From positions 1 to 64,000 of the forward strand of contig NZ_JONH01000017.1 of assembly GCF_000711795.1 (NCBI RefSeq): DNA of 64,000 nucleotides, given 5' to 3'. This stretch comes from Vibrio pacinii DSM 19139. Lineage in GTDB: Bacteria > Pseudomonadota > Gammaproteobacteria > Enterobacterales > Vibrionaceae. Shown here piece after piece: positions 52,867-62,787 of the stretch. Numbering within the stretch: the stretch's first letter is position 1; the number at the start of each line of letters is the position of its first letter. The notes beneath the pieces were generated by a model. That model ran no database searches. It was not told where the DNA came from and saw only the letters and a list, made by a program, of their open reading frames with translations. A program made the translations under genes and the position numbers.

Positions 52867-53625
52867 ATGAAAAAACTATTTGCACTGACAGCTCTTGCTT
52901 CTGTTATCGCTGCTCCAGCTATGGCCAATGAGTTTGACGAGAATGTCCAACTAACAGAAAAAAGCACCGCGAAGAATACTTATGTAACAGGTAACATTCA
53001 GTTCCACGATGATGGTCGAATTCATGGCACGGATGCTTCATCTACTCTAGAGGTCGGCCATACCTTTACTAATGGTCTCGGCGGCGCAACAATTTACGCT
53101 GAGTTTGATGGCCTACAAATGGGTAACATCGTCAATGAGCCAGGTAGTGCAGGTCAGTTTAGCCCGTTCCTTACCATTGGTGGTGAGCAGCGCTTCACTA
53201 TCACTGATAACTTCTGGGTTGGCGCTGGTTACCAACACCTGCTGCAAAACGGTGATACGGTTCAGTACCGTCCATTGGTGAAAATTGGTTACGATATGGA
53301 TAACGGCTTTAGTTGGGCCAACCGCTTCCGTGCGCATCTACCGGAAGACAGCAAGGCAGACAACGATTACCGTTTAGACACTACCTTCGCATATCAACTG
53401 CAAGATACTCCACTCCGCGTATCGTACAACAACGTATATATGACTGAATCCGATCTTATGGATCATGAGCTCCGTCTAACGTGGACTCGTAACGGTAACT
53501 TCCAGCCGTACGTTGAGTACCGTTCACAAGCGAATGGCCTAGACCTAACAGATGCGTCTTACCCAGACCAAACATTTGATGGCCAAAACAATGCACTTGT
53601 TATTGGTGGTACCTTCGTGTTCTAA
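52867..53625 (+). CDS. KdgM-family oligosaccharide porin
   Basis: A 252-residue outer-membrane protein. The signal peptide ends ...APAMA at residue 20. It continues NEFDENVQLTEK and shows alternating strands of a small (12-stranded) barrel, ending VIGGTFVF with the terminal Phe of outer-membrane barrels. The size and pattern (for example DYRLDTTFAYQLQ, ELRLTWTRNGNFQPYVEYR) fit the KdgM/NanC oligogalacturonate-type porins. The actual sugar is unknown; no sugar catabolism genes lie nearby. Confidence 0.8.
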   Translation: MKKLFALTALASVIAAPAMANEFDENVQLTEKSTAKNTYVTGNIQFHDDGRIHGTDASSTLEVGHTFTNGLGGATIYAEFDGLQMGNIVNEPGSAGQFSPFLTIGGEQRFTITDNFWVGAGYQHLLQNGDTVQYRPLVKIGYDMDNGFSWANRFRAHLPEDSKADNDYRLDTTFAYQLQDTPLRVSYNNVYMTESDLMDHELRLTWTRNGNFQPYVEYRSQANGLDLTDASYPDQTFDGQNNALVIGGTFVF

Positions 53626-53651
53626 GCTTATTGCTTAAGCGAAATTAACTA

Positions 53652-53684
53652 AAAAAGGCCAGCGATAGTACGCTGGCCTTTTTG
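53652..53684. terminator. Bidirectional terminator between the KdgM porin and copG
   Basis: AAAAAGGCCAGCG / CGCTGGCCTTTTT forms a 13-bp stem over ATAGTA, with T-runs on both strands. Confidence 0.93.
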
Positions 53685-53750
53685 TTGAGTGTCTAATTTA
53701 CTCTTTACGTTTTTGAAGTTAAGCCTATCTTGTTCATTAGAATTAAGGTC

Positions 53751-54182
53751 TTAGTGCTGTGCAAACTCGATAACGTCACCATCTTTATCAAATGCATATA
53801 CCGTATATGAGTCTTTTTTGTCACCATACTCCATACCAGGTGAACCCATAGGCATTCCTGGTACAGCCAAACCTTTCGCATTACGTGGTGGATTGTCTAA
53901 AAAGGCTTTGATGTCCTGTGCTGGAATGTGGCCTTCAAATACGTAACCATCGATTTCTGCAGTGTGGCATGAGGCAATCTCTGGTGTGATGCCAAGCTTT
54001 TGTTTAATCGGATTCATGTTTTCATGCAGCTTTTCTTCAACGTTGAAGCCAGCCTCTTGCATATGCTTGGTCCACTCACTACAACAACCACAGTATGGTG
54101 ATTTATGGTTGAGTACATCCGTTGCCATCGCTTGGCCAGATAGCACAGCGAGTGCTGCCAAAGCAAAAAGTTTTTTATTCAT
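53751..54182 (-). CDS. copG: DUF411 periplasmic copper-resistance protein CopG
   Basis: A 143-residue secreted protein: signal peptide ending ...SGQAMA, then the DUF411 core with SPYCGCCSEW and a third region ASCHTAEIDGYVFEGHIP, plus MPMGSPGM, a set of Cys and Met copper ligands. The V. cholerae and Pseudomonas CopG proteins bind a copper cluster through such cysteines. It lies 10 nt after copA on the same strand, so it is under the same copper-inducible promoter. Confidence 0.9.
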   Translation of the reverse strand: MNKKLFALAALAVLSGQAMATDVLNHKSPYCGCCSEWTKHMQEAGFNVEEKLHENMNPIKQKLGITPEIASCHTAEIDGYVFEGHIPAQDIKAFLDNPPRNAKGLAVPGMPMGSPGMEYGDKKDSYTVYAFDKDGDVIEFAQH

Positions 54183-54192
54183 ATAGTCACTC

Positions 54193-56892
54193 CTAAGAAG
54201 TTTTAAATAATCGTAAACGGTTAGCGTTGCTCACTACCGTGATGGAAGAGAGCGCCATCGCCGCTCCGGCAATCACAGGGCTCAGTAAGAAGCCAAAACT
54301 TGGGTAAAGCACACCTGCAGCTATCGGAATACCCAATGAGTTGTAGACAAAGGCACCAAATAAGTTCTGTTTCATATTTTTTACCGTTGCCTTAGACAAT
54401 TCGATCGCTTTCACTACCGCTAACGGAGAAGAGTTGAGGAGAGTCATCTGTGCACTCTCAATGGCAACGTCACTGCCGCTGCCCATGGCAATACCGATAT
54501 CAGCAAGGGCAAGGGCAGGAGCATCATTAACGCCATCACCAATCATCGCCACGCGATGTCCCTCTTTTTGCAGTTGCTCGATATGGTGCGCTTTTTCGTC
54601 GGGTAGCACTTGCGCGATCACACGTTCGATACCGAGTTGGGTTGCGATGACCTCTGCGACAGCTTGGTTATCGCCAGTCAACATAACAGGGATGATCTTG
54701 CTGGCTTTTAAGCGATCAACAGCCAGCTTTGCATCTGCTTTGAGTGGGTCGGCTATCGCGATAATCCCGATAACGTCCTGATCCGCTGCAACAATCACTG
54801 GGGTCCATGCATTGGCAAGATAGCGTTTAAGCGGTTGTTCAATTTGGCTAAGATCCCATTTTTGTTGCTTGGCAAAACTCACCGAGCCAATTGTGACTTG
54901 TTGGCGGCCAACTTGTGCCACTACACCTTGACCTCGGCGGTTATCAAAGTTGTTTGATTCAACTAAACTAAGTTTTTGCTGCTGAGCTTTTTGGACGATC
55001 GCTTTTGCCAGAGGATGTTCAGAATACTGTTCGACAGAGGCGGCAATCGAGAGTAAGCGATCACTATCGTCATTAACAGAGAACAGGTCTTCCACCGCCG
55101 GTTTGCCTTGAGTCAAGGTTCCGGTTTTATCAAACACCACCATATCTATTTTGCTGGCTGATTGCAGAACATCCGCATCTTTAATCAAAATACCCATCTC
55201 AGCCGCTTTGCCGACGCCAACGGTTACTGATAGTGGTGTCGCTAAGCCAAGCGCACAAGGGCAAGCAATAATCAATACGGTTGTTACCACCACTAACATA
55301 TAGCTAGCTTTGGGTTCCGGTCCGACTGCAAACCAAATCGATGCTGCAACCAGCGCAATCATGACGACCACAGGCACGAACACGGCTGAAATTTGATCGG
55401 CAAGTTTCGCGATAGCAGGTTTACTGCTTTGTGCTTCGCGAACCATACTGATAATTCTCGATAGCATGGTGTCACTGCCAACCCCTGTGGCTCTGAACAG
55501 CAGTGAGCCATCTTGGTTGATGGTCCCGGCTGAAATCGTATCACCTTGAGATTTGGTCACAGGGAGCGGTTCACCTGTGAGCATTGATTCGTCGAGGTAA
55601 GAGTCGCCAGATAATACTTCGCCATCAACAGCGACTTTTTCGCCCGGTTTGACTCTTAGAGTCATGCCAACAGTAATAGCATCAATGGCGATCTCTTGAT
55701 CCCCTTGTTCAGAAACGAGGGTGGCCGTCTGTGGCTGTAAATTAATGAGTGATTGCAAAGAGCGAGTCGTTTTCGCTTTTGCTTTTGCTTCGATGTAATG
55801 GCCTAAAGAGATCAAGCCGACAATCATCGCACTGGCTTCAAAGTAGACATGGCGTGAAGCGAGCGGAAACCATTGAGGAAAAGCGACCACCAACATAGAG
55901 AATAGCCATGCGGCACCTGTCCCGAGTGCAACTAAGGTGTCCATTGTGGCGCGTTTGTGAGTGAGCGCTTGCCATGCATTAGTGAAAAATGAACGTCCGG
56001 CGGTTGCCAATAACCACAAGCAAAGCATGCCCACAGCACCCCAAGCGAGCTGGTCACTGCTGTTGCGGATCATCATGTTGCCGCCGAAAATACCCCAAAG
56101 CATTAATGGCGCACCAATCAGAATCCCACGGATAGCACTCTGTTTGTGTCCACTTTGAACGATTTGCTGCTGTTCAAGTTGCTGCTGTTGTTGGGTAGCA
56201 GGGTCATCGACCACTTGGGCTTGATAACCTGCTTGTTGAATGGCATCGGTTAACTGCGAGATCAACTCATCACGTTCAGATGAGGCAAACACCAATGCGC
56301 TCTGCTCGGCTAGGTTAACTTGAGCTCGCTCTACGCCTGTGACCGAAACCAGCGCTTTTTCTACCGAAGAGACGCAACTTGCGCATGTCATTCCTGAGAT
56401 AAGTAAATGTAGCGGTTGTGTTGCGAGCGGTGAATTCACTTTGTCGTCTGGTGGAGTCGCTGTATCTGCTGGTTCAATGCTGGGTTTAATGTTGGGTTCA
56501 ACAACGGGTTGTTCATCGGCTTGATAACCAAGCGAGTGAATCAGCTGTTTAATTGAGTCTGCATCATTGAGCGTTCTAATCTCAAGCTCAGTTTTCGTCG
56601 CACTAAATTGTATATTGGCACTATCGTTGGCGAGGGCATTTTCTATTTTTGCCACACACTTGCCACAGTTCAGTCCCTGAAGATAGAAGTGATAAAGGTG
56701 ACCTGCTTGATATCCCAATGCCTCAATCGACTCAACCAATGCTTTCAGTGTGCTATTGCTTTCCAGACAGATAAAAGTCGGGGATAGCTCAAGCACTTTT
56801 GCATGGTGATCATCGACCATTACCCGTTCTACTTTTCTTGCACATCCCATGCAGTTGAGCCCTGATAGGGGAATATCAAACTTAGTCATCAC
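54193..56892 (-). CDS. copA: Copper-exporting P1B-type ATPase
   Basis: Pumps Cu(I) from the cytoplasm. It has 899 residues with three N-terminal metal-binding motifs: C14-M-G-C17, C76-G-K-C79 and C170-A-S-C173, the third in the standard GMTCASC form. The membrane ion-binding motif is C544-P-C546, the phosphorylated aspartate is D588 in DKTGTLTQG, and [10 protein letters not shown] is the hinge. Most enteric CopA proteins have two HMA domains; here the first two are degenerate in sequence but keep their cysteines. A CueR-type promoter is just upstream. Confidence 0.97.
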   Translation of the reverse strand: MMTKFDIPLSGLNCMGCARKVERVMVDDHHAKVLELSPTFICLESNSTLKALVESIEALGYQAGHLYHFYLQGLNCGKCVAKIENALANDSANIQFSATKTELEIRTLNDADSIKQLIHSLGYQADEQPVVEPNIKPSIEPADTATPPDDKVNSPLATQPLHLLISGMTCASCVSSVEKALVSVTGVERAQVNLAEQSALVFASSERDELISQLTDAIQQAGYQAQVVDDPATQQQQQLEQQQIVQSGHKQSAIRGILIGAPLMLWGIFGGNMMIRNSSDQLAWGAVGMLCLWLLATAGRSFFTNAWQALTHKRATMDTLVALGTGAAWLFSMLVVAFPQWFPLASRHVYFEASAMIVGLISLGHYIEAKAKAKTTRSLQSLINLQPQTATLVSEQGDQEIAIDAITVGMTLRVKPGEKVAVDGEVLSGDSYLDESMLTGEPLPVTKSQGDTISAGTINQDGSLLFRATGVGSDTMLSRIISMVREAQSSKPAIAKLADQISAVFVPVVVMIALVAASIWFAVGPEPKASYMLVVVTTVLIIACPCALGLATPLSVTVGVGKAAEMGILIKDADVLQSASKIDMVVFDKTGTLTQGKPAVEDLFSVNDDSDRLLSIAASVEQYSEHPLAKAIVQKAQQQKLSLVESNNFDNRRGQGVVAQVGRQQVTIGSVSFAKQQKWDLSQIEQPLKRYLANAWTPVIVAADQDVIGIIAIADPLKADAKLAVDRLKASKIIPVMLTGDNQAVAEVIATQLGIERVIAQVLPDEKAHHIEQLQKEGHRVAMIGDGVNDAPALALADIGIAMGSGSDVAIESAQMTLLNSSPLAVVKAIELSKATVKNMKQNLFGAFVYNSLGIPIAAGVLYPSFGFLLSPVIAGAAMALSSITVVSNANRLRLFKTS

Positions 56893-56919
56893 ATCACCTC
56901 GAAAACGTTACTGTTGCTA

Positions 56920-56950
56920 AGCGTAAACCTTACTGCAAGGGTAAGGTCAA
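56920..56950 (-). promoter_or_regulatory. CueR-type (MerR family) promoter of copA
   Basis: On the minus strand, -35 TTGACC (56945-56950) and -10 TACGCT (56920-56925) are separated by 19 bp, the overlong spacing used by MerR-family activators. Inside lies the perfect 7-bp dyad ACCTTAC-N7-GTAAGGT (56927-56947), close to CueR operators. This predicts Cu(I)-induced expression of copA-copG by CueR, whose gene is outside the window. Confidence 0.85.
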
Positions 56951-57359
56951 GTAATAGCAAGCAAAACGTTAAAACTCATCTTAATGAGATTATCTAAGTC
57001 ATTGAGCTTGCGAGTCATTTCAAATTTTTTATGACCAATTTATAAAGTTGCGTAAATCGTTAAAAAATCACAGAGATCCCGATCACGTCTTGATTGTGTT
57101 TAACGATGGTTTACTACCCACATAGTAGAAATTGACGTTTTTTATTCTTGATGTTTAATTTTAATTGTATGATTTTATTGAGTTTATATAAATTTTTGTT
57201 TTGTTGATTTGAACAGCGTCAGAGTTTTTTATCCTCTAGTTTTTTGATGCAAAAAAAGTTTGCCACTATGCCCCTGTCCATAAATACCGCCCCTCGAAGC
57301 AGCAAGTTAGAACTGTGAGAGGGGCAAGGAAAATTCAAAAACAATAGGGGTTATTTCTT
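56951..57359. other. Upstream region of the VhChiP-type porin gene
   Basis: About 410 bp, AT-rich. No small gene seen. A weak CRP-like sequence (AGAGA-TCCCGA-TCACG, 57072-57087) and a leader hairpin GCCCCTC (57289-57295) / GAGGGGC (57319-57325) are present. The hairpin lies 35 nt before the start codon and 20 nt before the SD AGGGG, so it could influence translation. Confidence 0.35.
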
Positions 57360-58496
57360 ATGTCTCATTTTAAAAAGACACTTCTTGGCGCAGCAGTATC
57401 AAGCTTAGTGCTGAGTGGCGCAGCTTTCGCTGACGGTGCTAACAGTGATGCTGCAAAAAACTACTTAACCAAAGACTCTTTTGCTTATGAAGTCTACGGT
57501 ATCATCGCGATGCAGGCCGCGTTTCGTGATTACGATACCGGCTCTCAAACAAAAGATGATGAGCTTGGTGGTATGCAATTAAACAATGAATCACGTATTG
57601 GTTTCCGTGGTAAGAAAGATTTTGCTAATTTTGGTCCTGCGTTTATTTGGCAGATTGAAGGTGGTTATGTTGATCCAAGTTTCGGTGGCGAAGGCGCAGG
57701 TCTGGGTGAACGAGATACCTTCGTCGGTTTTGAAGGTGATTCACTTGGGCAGGTACGTCTTGGTCGCGTACTCACGCCGATGTATGAGCTAGTTGACTGG
57801 CCAGCGTCGAATCCAGGTCTTGGTGATGTGTATGACTGGGGCGGAACAATCGGTGGCGCCAAATATCAAGATCGTCAATCTAATACCATCCGCTGGGATA
57901 CACCAACCTATTTTGATGCACTCTCGTTAGATATCGCCGCGGGCTCAGGAGATAAAGCAGGGCTAGGCGCGGGGGATGATTATTGGCTCGGTGGTGCAGC
58001 GCACTACAAAGTAGGCCCTATCCAATTTGACGCCGCTTATGAAGGTAACCGCAACATTCAAGGTGAAGGGACGCAGTGGAGCAACGACTCTTACTTGATT
58101 GGTCTACAAGGTTGGTTTGACAACGGGATCTCTTTCTATGCCCAGTACAAAATGATGGATGCGAAATCTCGAGAAGGGGTGGAAGAGAAACTCAATGCGA
58201 TGTCGGCAGCACTGATGTACACCACAGGTGACTGGCAATATAAGATTGGTTATGCCGCCAACTTTGAGTTAGAGCGTGACGGTAAAACCATCGAAAACTC
58301 AGGCGACAACGTTCTATCGGGCCAAATCATGTACTTTGTTGACCCATCAGCGGTGCTCTATGCTCGTGCTCGTACACTCGATTTCGGTGAAGAAGTCTCT
58401 TACACAAACGGCCACGTTGACGCCGATAAAGGGACGATTCGCGGCAAATCAGGTGACTATGTCGAGTATTCAGTGGGTGTTGAATACTACTTCTAA
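57360..58496 (+). CDS. chiP: VhChiP-type chitoporin (trimeric general-porin fold)
   Basis: A 378-residue outer-membrane porin. Signal peptide ends at A24; the mature protein starts DGANSDAAK, the nine-residue N-plug known from the V. harveyi chitoporin structure. A tryptophan at precursor position 160 (mature 136, in GDVYDWGG) matches the pore residue that stacks on chitooligosaccharides. The barrel ends EYSVGVEYYF. It should give chitin-oligosaccharide uptake. The gene is alone, between copA (divergent) and the DUF2057 gene, not beside other chitin genes. Confidence 0.93.
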   Translation: MSHFKKTLLGAAVSSLVLSGAAFADGANSDAAKNYLTKDSFAYEVYGIIAMQAAFRDYDTGSQTKDDELGGMQLNNESRIGFRGKKDFANFGPAFIWQIEGGYVDPSFGGEGAGLGERDTFVGFEGDSLGQVRLGRVLTPMYELVDWPASNPGLGDVYDWGGTIGGAKYQDRQSNTIRWDTPTYFDALSLDIAAGSGDKAGLGAGDDYWLGGAAHYKVGPIQFDAAYEGNRNIQGEGTQWSNDSYLIGLQGWFDNGISFYAQYKMMDAKSREGVEEKLNAMSAALMYTTGDWQYKIGYAANFELERDGKTIENSGDNVLSGQIMYFVDPSAVLYARARTLDFGEEVSYTNGHVDADKGTIRGKSGDYVEYSVGVEYYF

Positions 58497-58534
58497 AGCG
58501 TGGATTAGACACACAATCTTTATTTAACGATGAC

Positions 58535-58559
58535 AGGGCATTGATTGAAATGCCCTTTT
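58535..58559 (+). terminator. Terminator after the chitoporin
   Basis: GGGCATT / AATGCCC over GATTGA, followed by TTTT. It ends 24 nt before the DUF2057 start, so some read-through is possible. Confidence 0.75.
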
Positions 58560-58583
58560 CCCGTTGCTTCAATCGAGACCATT

Positions 58584-59168
58584 ATGAAAAAATTAATATT
58601 CGCTATCGTGACTTTACTGATGTCATTTTCGCTTTTTGCTCAAACGACGTTGACGCTACAAAAAGAGATCACTGCGCAGTTATTAAATAGTCAGCATGTT
58701 TCAGTCTCCGAAGGTAATCAGATCTCAGTGGTCACTGGACATAACCAACTTGCTGTAACCATCGGCCAGATCGTTTTTGAAGATGGCAAACGAAGAAAGT
58801 TTGACTCTGATTTGTTGGTGCTGACTTTTGATGTAGCTAACTCTCAGCAGTTACAACTTAGCTATTCAACATTTCGTACGATTGAAGAGGCCAAGGCTTT
58901 TTCATCTCAACCACAACTCTTGTTGCAAGACTCACAAGGCAATCCACTCGAATTTGAGTTAGTTCAGCTGAGAAAAAATGGCTTACAAGGCTTTCGTGAT
59001 TACCAACACGAAGTGGCAGAGTACAACAGCGCGTTTGTCAATTCTCAGCAATCTGCACCAAAACAAGACCGTTCAACACTCGATAAAGATTTACGGCAAT
59101 CGTTTTTACACATGAGCCGTGAGCAGCAACAAGGCTTTATGCAGTGGGCAATGAAAAACTTAAAATGA
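58584..59168 (+). CDS. DUF2057 family secreted protein
   Basis: A 194-residue protein from the ATG at 58584 (MKKLIFAIVTLLMSFSLFAQ). The signal peptide ends near SLFA. The DUF2057 domain shows VVTGHNQLAVTIGQIVFEDG and a C-terminal helix-rich tail rich in Gln. Relatives such as E. coli YccT are periplasmic or surface-linked with no agreed biochemical role. The start 13 codons upstream is unlikely because it precedes the signal peptide and overlaps the terminator. Confidence 0.85.
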   Translation: MKKLIFAIVTLLMSFSLFAQTTLTLQKEITAQLLNSQHVSVSEGNQISVVTGHNQLAVTIGQIVFEDGKRRKFDSDLLVLTFDVANSQQLQLSYSTFRTIEEAKAFSSQPQLLLQDSQGNPLEFELVQLRKNGLQGFRDYQHEVAEYNSAFVNSQQSAPKQDRSTLDKDLRQSFLHMSREQQQGFMQWAMKNLK

Positions 59169-59276
59169 TGTCAAGGATTGTAGATTTGCATATCGGTGCT
59201 AAAATAACGCGCAATTTTGGCATCACTTATCTTTTATGTTGAGGGTGCAGTCATTTAGACAATCAAGGTATTTTAC

Positions 59277-60704
59277 ATGACGGTTAAAACTCGTTTTGCT
59301 CCTAGCCCGACAGGCTACCTTCACGTTGGTGGTGCACGTACTGCACTTTACTCTTGGCTATACGCGAAAAACCAAGGTGGGGAATTTGTTCTACGTATCG
59401 AGGATACTGACCTTGAGCGTAACTCTAAAGAAGCGGTCGATGCGATCCTAGAAGGCATGGAATGGCTAGGTCTTGAGTGGAACGAAGGTCCTTACTTCCA
59501 AACTCAGCGCTTTGATCGTTACAACGAGATGGTTGATAAGCTTTTAGCAGAAGATAAAGCCTACAAATGTTACGCATCTAAAGAGCTGCTAGACGAAGTT
59601 CGCGCCGAGCAAGAAGCCAACAAAGAGATGCCTCGTTACGATGCAAATCACCCAAAAATTAAAGCGGCAAACGAAGCGGCGAAAGATGGCGATCCATGTG
59701 TTATCCGTTTCCGTAACCCGAAAGAAGGCAGTGTGATTTTTGATGACCAAATCCGTGGTCGTATCGAAATCAACAACAGCCAAATGGATGATTTAATCAT
59801 CCGTCGTACCGATGGTTCGCCAACGTACAACTTCTGTGTTGTGGTTGACGACTGGGATATGGGCATCACTCACGTTGTACGTGGTGAAGACCATATCAAC
59901 AATACCCCTCGCCAAATCAATATCTATGAGGCGCTCGGTGCACCAGTTCCTACATTCGCACACTGTGCAATGATTCTTGGTGACGACGGTGCCAAACTGT
60001 CTAAACGTCATGGTGCGGTATCAGTGATGCAGTACCGTGATATGGGCTACCTACCTGCGGCACTGAACAACTACTTAGTGCGTCTAGGCTGGTCTCATGG
60101 AGACCAAGAGATTTTCACTCAAGAAGAGATGATTAACCTATTTAGCCTAAACGCTGTCTCTAAGTCGGCATCAGCGTTTAACACTGAAAAGCTACAGTGG
60201 TTGAACAACCACTACATCAAAAACTCAGATCCTGCCTACGTTGCAGAGCACCTGCAATGGCACTTAGAACAGCAGAAACTCGATGTAACTAACGGGCCGG
60301 CGATTACGGATGTGATTTCGTTAGTTGGTGAGCGTTGCAACACGCTAGTAGAGCTAGCTGAGCAAATCCGTTACTTCTACGAAGATTTCGCTGAGTTTGA
60401 AGCGGGCGCAGCGAAGAAGCATCTACGTGGTGTTGCAAAAGAGCCTCTTGAACTAGCACTTGCAAAAGTAGAAGCACTTTCTGATTGGACAACCGATAAC
60501 ATCAAGCAAGATGTGATTACTGCGGTTTGTGAAGAGCTAGAAATTGGCATGGGTAAAATCGGTATGCCGCTACGTGTAGCAGTAACGGGTGGCGGTCAAT
60601 CTCCTTCTGTAGACGCAGTAATGGAATTGATTGGCAAACAGCGTTGTATTGCTCGTATTAAGATGGCGCTTGATTTCATTGCTGAGCGTGAAGCCAACGC
60701 CTAA
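59277..60704 (+). CDS. gltX: Glutamyl-tRNA synthetase
   Basis: A class I synthetase that charges tRNA-Glu. It has 475 residues; the HIGH motif is [16 protein letters not shown] and the KMSKS-equivalent is KLSKRHGA. Four other typical positions, including IEDTDLERN, are present. It stands alone with its own terminator. Confidence 0.98.
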   Translation: MTVKTRFAPSPTGYLHVGGARTALYSWLYAKNQGGEFVLRIEDTDLERNSKEAVDAILEGMEWLGLEWNEGPYFQTQRFDRYNEMVDKLLAEDKAYKCYASKELLDEVRAEQEANKEMPRYDANHPKIKAANEAAKDGDPCVIRFRNPKEGSVIFDDQIRGRIEINNSQMDDLIIRRTDGSPTYNFCVVVDDWDMGITHVVRGEDHINNTPRQINIYEALGAPVPTFAHCAMILGDDGAKLSKRHGAVSVMQYRDMGYLPAALNNYLVRLGWSHGDQEIFTQEEMINLFSLNAVSKSASAFNTEKLQWLNNHYIKNSDPAYVAEHLQWHLEQQKLDVTNGPAITDVISLVGERCNTLVELAEQIRYFYEDFAEFEAGAAKKHLRGVAKEPLELALAKVEALSDWTTDNIKQDVITAVCEELEIGMGKIGMPLRVAVTGGGQSPSVDAVMELIGKQRCIARIKMALDFIAEREANA

Positions 60705-60727
60705 CCGAGCCCGTAATGTTTGTTTTC

Positions 60728-60757
60728 AAACCGCAGCCTTTGCTGCGGTTTTTGTTT
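60728..60757 (+). terminator. gltX terminator
   Basis: AAACCGCAGC / GCTGCGGTTT over CTTT, followed by TTTGTTTTTT. Confidence 0.92.
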
Positions 60758-60959
60758 TTTAGCCGAGAGCATAAACGCTTAACCTGTGCGTATTACCTTT
60801 AGTACCAATATGCTAACTATCAGGGTTATTGCTATATTTTGGTGAAGGTATTTTGCTGAGTGTATGCAATAATGCACATTAACTTCATCGGTGAGTCAGT
60901 AAAGTCGCTTTTCCGCTGAGGTTATACAACCTATACATAATGAGAAATGGGGAAGACTC

Positions 60960-61937
60960 ATGAATAAGTTAGCAGTGATAATTTCAAGTACGCTTGTATT
61001 GGCATCCATGAGTGCAAATGCAAACTTTTATGTCGGCGGTAAAGTCGGGAAATCTTGGTTAGATGACGCTTGTACGTCGCTTACCGCTGATTGTGATGAT
61101 GACTCATTGACTCTTGGCCTTCTGGGTGGGTATGAATTTTATGATTGGTTTGCACTTGAAGCCGGTTATGACTATTTAGGTGAATTTACGGTTGATGGGG
61201 TGGATAACGACACTGTGAGTGCGTGGACATTAGCGCCCAAGTTTACTTGGCATTTTAGTGAAAGTGCTGGTTTGTATGCAAAAGTCGGTGCGGCGCGAGT
61301 GGACTATGCCAGCGCGAATGACACGACGTTCTTGGGGGCGATTGGTTTTGAGTTTTTTGCCAGTAACCCTCTATCGGTTCGATTAGAATATCAACAATTG
61401 TCAGACGTTGGTGGCAATTGGACCGATGCGAGTGCACACTCTGCAACGTTGGGATTTGTTTACTCGTTTGGTGCTAACCAACAAGCAACCACTGAACCTT
61501 ATATCGCTGAAGAGCCGATGGTTGAAGAAGTCGTCGAAGAGGTGGTTGAAGAGGCGGTTGTTGCGCCCGTAGTCAAAATTTTTGAAGCGAAAGTTATCGA
61601 TTCAGGGGCCTTTGAGATAAATAGCTCTGAACTCAAGCCTGAAAGCCTTCCTGTATTTGATGAGCTAGTTAGCTTTATGAAGCAGTTCCCACAATCGATG
61701 GTCGAAGTGACGGGTTATACGGATTCATCGGGTGCGGCGGCCTACAATCAAAAATTGTCAGAGAAACGCGCCCAATCGGCAGCAGATGTATTGGTTGAGC
61801 AAGGCATCGATCGTTCGCGTATTACGGTGAGTGGGGAAGGGGAAAACAACCCTATTGCCAGCAATGACACTCCACAAGGGCGAGTGAAAAACCGCCGCGT
61901 TGAAATTATCGTCCCTGCTTTTGAATACCAAGAGTAG
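60960..61937 (+). CDS. OmpA-family outer-membrane protein
   Basis: A 325-residue protein: signal peptide ending ...SANA, an eight-stranded OmpA-like barrel (NFYVGGKVGKSWLDD ... AHSATLGFVYSFG, about 22-170), a hinge rich in Glu and Val (VEEVVEEVVEEAVV), and a C-terminal peptidoglycan-binding OmpA domain (from about 200, with VTGYTDSSGAAAYNQKLSEK and NRRVEIIV). A short CTSLTADCDDD loop carries two cysteines. Vibrios have several OmpA paralogues, so I leave the symbol empty. Confidence 0.93.
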   Translation: MNKLAVIISSTLVLASMSANANFYVGGKVGKSWLDDACTSLTADCDDDSLTLGLLGGYEFYDWFALEAGYDYLGEFTVDGVDNDTVSAWTLAPKFTWHFSESAGLYAKVGAARVDYASANDTTFLGAIGFEFFASNPLSVRLEYQQLSDVGGNWTDASAHSATLGFVYSFGANQQATTEPYIAEEPMVEEVVEEVVEEAVVAPVVKIFEAKVIDSGAFEINSSELKPESLPVFDELVSFMKQFPQSMVEVTGYTDSSGAAAYNQKLSEKRAQSAADVLVEQGIDRSRITVSGEGENNPIASNDTPQGRVKNRRVEIIVPAFEYQE

Positions 61938-61962
61938 TCACTCTTTTATTGTTGCTTAAACC

Positions 61963-61993
61963 AAAGCCTTGGAATATCACCAAGGCTTTTTAT
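61963..61993 (+). terminator. Terminator after the OmpA-family gene
   Basis: AAAGCCTTGG / CCAAGGCTTT over AATATCA, followed by TTTTTAT. Confidence 0.9.
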
Positions 61994-62005
61994 GTGATTA
62001 GGCAG

Positions 62006-62512
62006 TTACTTAAGATCAATGCTATTTAACCGCCCCATAAATTCCAAAATTTCTAAGTTCTCTTTGTTGGCCTCGAGCAGTGCTTTTTTGGTCTTAGTAT
62101 AAGCGGCAAGTCGTCCATGTTTTTTAATCGAACAGACCACGCTTCTATAAATCAATTTGCCATTTTCATCATAGTTGCGCCATGCCGCGATGTAGCACTC
62201 ATCTTTAGCGCTAGGATTTTCTTTGGTTGGTCTGGGCTTAAAAATTATCTTGGGTTCAATGGAGTGGGGAAGACGAGTCATTAAGTAAGGATCTTTCAGT
62301 AACCTGCGCCAAAATTTCCCCCACATTTCGCTACCAAGCTCATTGCGTAACTTTATCGCCTTCTTCAGACCTTTCTTTTCCCCAATGCGGATGTAGCCCA
62401 CAGAGCGATGCAAAACGGTATCATCAGGCGTATGAATATGAATTTTAAACGCAGTCTTTGCTTTTGAGATAAAGCGGTGACCTGTGTTGGTTTCTAAATT
62501 ACTTTTCTTCAT
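62006..62512 (-). CDS. Uncharacterised basic protein with AP2-like repeats
   Basis: A 168-residue, lysine/arginine-rich cytoplasmic protein. Two segments have the same layout of beta strands and a following helix: residues about 20-65 (FKIHIHTPDDT ... RSVGYIRIGEKKGLKKAIKLR) and about 105-155 (CYIAAWRNYDENGKL ... RSVVCSIKKHGRLAAYTKTKK). This matches AP2/integrase-type DNA-binding folds seen in some phage and mobile-element proteins. Function is unknown. It lies next to IS debris, convergent with the OmpA gene. Confidence 0.65.
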   Translation of the reverse strand: MKKSNLETNTGHRFISKAKTAFKIHIHTPDDTVLHRSVGYIRIGEKKGLKKAIKLRNELGSEMWGKFWRRLLKDPYLMTRLPHSIEPKIIFKPRPTKENPSAKDECYIAAWRNYDENGKLIYRSVVCSIKKHGRLAAYTKTKKALLEANKENLEILEFMGRLNSIDLK

Positions 62513-62585
62513 ATCTCAGGTTATCGATAACTTTGTTATTAACCATTTTAGATGAATCTTGCGAGATGGTGAAGATAAGAAAAAC

Positions 62586-62620
62586 AAAGGGTCAGAAATG
62601 AGAAACATTTCTGACCCTTT
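62586..62620 (-). terminator. Terminator of a former tRNA operon
   Basis: GGGTCAGAAATG (62589-62600) and CATTTCTGACCC (62606-62617) form a perfect 12-bp stem that extends by three A-T pairs. On the minus strand it follows the tRNA remnant and ends in TTTGTTTT, so it is the terminator of the now-truncated tRNA transcript. Confidence 0.8.
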
Positions 62621-62627
62621 TCATCTT

Positions 62628-62659
62628 TGGCGCTCCCGACAGGATTCGAACCTGTGACT
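62628..62659 (-). pseudogene. 3' stump of a tRNA gene cut by an IS end
   Basis: On the minus strand the sequence reads GTCACAGGTTCGAATCCTGT then CGGGAGC-G-CCA: a perfect T-arm, the 3' half of an acceptor stem, discriminator G and encoded CCA. The anticodon arm, D-arm and 5' acceptor strand are missing; the copy stops where an IS-like terminal sequence begins. The amino-acid identity cannot be determined. Confidence 0.8.
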
Positions 62660-62787
62660 GGCTTTGTTGCTTAAATCGACGGGCTCTAAATAATCGCGTC
62701 TTTAACTATAAACTATATTTTCGACAGAACCATCTCTCTTCCATACACTAAAAACAAGCACAGTTCAATACTCTTTTTACACGCTGA
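62660..62787. mobile_element. Remnant of an IS5/IS903-type insertion sequence end
   Basis: GGCTTTGTTGCTTAAATC (62660-62677) matches 16 of 18 bases of the IS903-type terminal repeat GGCTTTGTTGAATAAATC. No transposase frame of that family follows within 110 bp, so only an end is left. The sequence then changes to another IS fragment. Confidence 0.6.

Noticed and set aside
57072..57087. CRP site upstream of the VhChiP-type porin
   Set aside because: Only seven of ten core positions match and the left half is poor, so it is mentioned in the gap entry but not called as a site.
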